From the NCBI GenBank assembly GCA_019649035.1, contig BMAT01013006.1, positions 1 to 21,399 of the forward strand: DNA of 21,399 nucleotides. Reading direction: 5' to 3'. Below are positions 19,061 through 21,399 of the stretch, in pieces (within the stretch, counting starts at the first letter, position 1; every line of letters starts with the position of its first letter). Under the pieces are notes generated by a model, which was given only the letters and a program-made list of their open reading frames with translations, searched no databases and had not been told where the DNA came from. The position numbers were made by a program, and so were the translations under genes. The DNA is from Elysia marginata. Taxonomy: Eukaryota; Mollusca; Gastropoda; Plakobranchidae.

Positions 19061-21399
19061 CTTTACTTGATCAAATTTGTTTTATCCAAAACTATTTACC
19101 TTAACATGTGTTGGTAATGTTACTTCTACACTATCCTGATGACTAAGGTAACTTTGGGTTTTTTATTATTTGTGCACCAGGATCATTTTGTGACTAGTGC
19201 TGTTTTTCCCAGAGAGTCTTCAAATGAGGATGATGATGGGAAAAAAAACAACTGTATGTGCCTTAGTTGAACCAGGCCTAGTTTCTTTGTTATAGGCATA
19301 TTGACTGACAGAGCAGTACAATAGTTATGGGACTCAAATTCATGTCTGATTGATTCTGTTGCCATTTCTCTATAATTATGTTAGGAAATAAGGATCATTG
19401 AGGTCCAGGGTTCCTAAATCGAAAGGAAAGCTGTGTTCACCATTTGCTTTTAAATTAAGATAAGCTAGAATTCTTGTTGAACTAAAATGCTGGAGGTTGG
19501 TCATAAAGGGCTCAAGAATCAAGAGGTTTGAAATGTCTCTAAACCAATGTGGGTGGGCTTAATAGTTCTTTTCTTGTAGAAGCTGCCTACCTAAGGAAAT
19601 AAGAGCTTCTGATGTTGCTTTGTGGATCTGAAATTCTTGATATAAAACAAATTCATAGCCGATGGCTATTTTTTAATCAAACAAGATATGAGTGGTGGAA
19701 AGGGTCAAAGCATTAAAAAGGTACATTGAACCTAGATTATAAAACTCATTATGAAGAGAGGGAGGGTCAACCCTACCCTACTTGTTTCAGAAGTTTTGCA
19801 TGTTATGAAAGTTTCAACAAATTAGACATGGCTTTGAGTCCTTACTTTAAAACCAGGCAAAATGCTTACAAAATAACATAGTTATGATGATTGGATGGCA
19901 GACTTTAAAATGGTAATATTTATCTTATCTATTTTGTTCCAGATTTGACATATATACAGATAAATGGCATTTAAATTTAACCAGATGATCAGTAAGAATT
20001 GTGATAAGAAATTGTTGATTGCATCTAAATCCACTGATTTAAATATTGAGCCTAAAGTTCTAGCACATGTAGCCCAATTGGTATCAGATGGAAGGGTTTA
20101 GAATAACACTATATATTCAAATTAACAGGCTTGGTCAAACCTGAAATGATTATGATGCACAAATGCTTTTTCTTTTAGAAATTACCATGGATATTAAAAA
20201 ATGATTTTATTAGGAATCCCTTTATTTTGGGTTTAAAAAACTTACACTGTTTAATTTTTGTCCATGCTTTATCAAAAGTTTCAAATAGGCTGCTGAAACA
20301 AGATAAGATTTAAAGAATTTTTTTTTTGCTCTTATTAAAAAAAGAATGCTATTATGGTTAGTGATCTTTTTCTTTAAAGATTATAAATTAAAATATAAAA
20401 CTTATATTGTGTGTCTGTCCAGTTACGAAGCAATCAATTTTTGTTATCAATGCCATGTTAATTAAAACTCATGTCAAGGAACAGTTTTTAGCATAGATCA
20501 AGATTCAGCAATAATTCAAGCTCACTGTAGATGAGATAAAAGAGTTAAGTTTTCATAGTCGTTTGTCACAATTCATACACTAAAACAAGAATAAAGATAT
20601 AAGGACTCCCTCTTTATCTATCTATACGTCTAGTTTGCTTTCCTTGTTTTCTCTTAAGATTTACATTGAATTACTCATAAAAGTCTTATAACAAGGTGGA
20701 TCATTGTTGTGAATTAATATCCTTTTCCATCTTTTTCTTGAGGAGGATTCCACTTGAATAATACCAGGGGGCATTCATGCGTGGAATTTTTTTTTACTTT
20801 AACAAAACATCGCTGATAACTTTCTACCTAAATAGTATAGGGTTGGGGTCTCTGTATTATTTACATTGATAAATATTCCACATCAATAACAGGCAATGGA
20901 GGGGCCGGGGAGGGGTCCTGTTTTCTTTTATTGATGGGAAAAGTTTAGGCATAATTATGTCTTTTTTTTTTTGTCAGCCTGATATATGTTTTCCTCATTC
21001 TTTATCTTTTTTTTAAAAAGAAAACCAAGTTCATTAGAATTGAATGTAGAAAGAACTACATGTAGAAGCTTTATTCCTTCACACTTGTTGATTTAACTGT
21101 CAGGGGCCAACTGTTAAGATTGTTCACCTTTTTCCCCTGGTATTAGTGTGTTGTTACGATCATTTTTGTGTTTCATAATAAGGTTCAACCCTTTTTAAAA
21201 AAGAAAACCCAACTTGGAAAAAAAAGATTTTAAAAAGTGGAGCAAAAGCAAACTCAATCAAATACATAAGTATCAGTAAAATATTTTTGATTCACCAGTT
21301 TTGGTCTTCTGAGGGTTAAACAGAGGATCGTCACTGAAAGAGCTCGATATTATCAAGGCCTAGTCATTCTTTCCACCTCAATAAATGAGGGGGGGGGGG
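19061..21399. other. 3' flank; no gene or RNA seen
   Basis: AT-rich with no open frame showing domain features. Two further AATAAA motifs (20590-20595, 21380-21385) could serve longer transcripts. The window ends in a G homopolymer of at least nine bases, which may be a sequencing or assembly edge. Confidence 0.55.

Noticed and set aside
20060-20100. tRNA-like A-box (TAGCCCAATTGG), possibly a SINE head
   Set aside because: No credible B-box, cloverleaf or pol III terminator follows; too weak to call.

Overview
The window is AT-rich eukaryotic DNA with long introns, GT-AG splice sites, microsatellites, an old LINE and two non-autonomous DNA transposons. The one gene I can support is a plus-strand homologue of TAB2/TAB3, the K63-polyubiquitin-binding adaptor of the TAK1 (MAP3K7) kinase. 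A single TAB2/3-type gene, the protein sequence and the repeat types suggest an invertebrate, most likely a lophotrochozoan and perhaps a gastropod mollusc. The phylum is inference.

Layout: 1-1380 is a decayed CR1/L2/Jockey-type LINE followed by an (AG)n tract. A second GA/GATA microsatellite lies at 1700-1804. At 1881-1929 there is a tight cluster of ETS, NRF1-like, YY1-like and TCTCGCGAGA-like motifs, followed by a likely noncoding first exon ending at a GTAAGT donor (2151). Intron 1 carries a 2058-bp element (3481-5538) with ~25-bp terminal inverted repeats, a TA target duplication and a short motif recurring every 162-198 bp. A probable second 5'UTR exon is 6431-6521.

The coding exons are 6922-7011 (start and first half of the CUE domain), 7899-9564 (rest of the CUE and a long disordered region), 11715-11860 and 13132-13228 (coiled coil), 14299-14406 (linker), 15168-15635 (poly-proline, NZF zinc finger and a C-terminal extension), and probably 18348-18355 (Gly-Ser-stop). 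Intron phases are 0,1,0,1,1,1. The joined model is about 860 residues, against about 700 for human TAB2 and TAB3. The intron before 11715 holds a 664-bp pogo/Tigger-like MITE, and the next intron holds a fold-back repeat.

As in the family, the CUE and NZF domains would bind ubiquitin and the coiled-coil C-terminal half would bind TAK1, bringing the kinase to K63-linked chains in innate-immune and stress signalling. From about 18.4 kb to the end I see a probable 3'UTR and then unassigned AT-rich DNA. I found no other gene, tRNA, rRNA or CRISPR.
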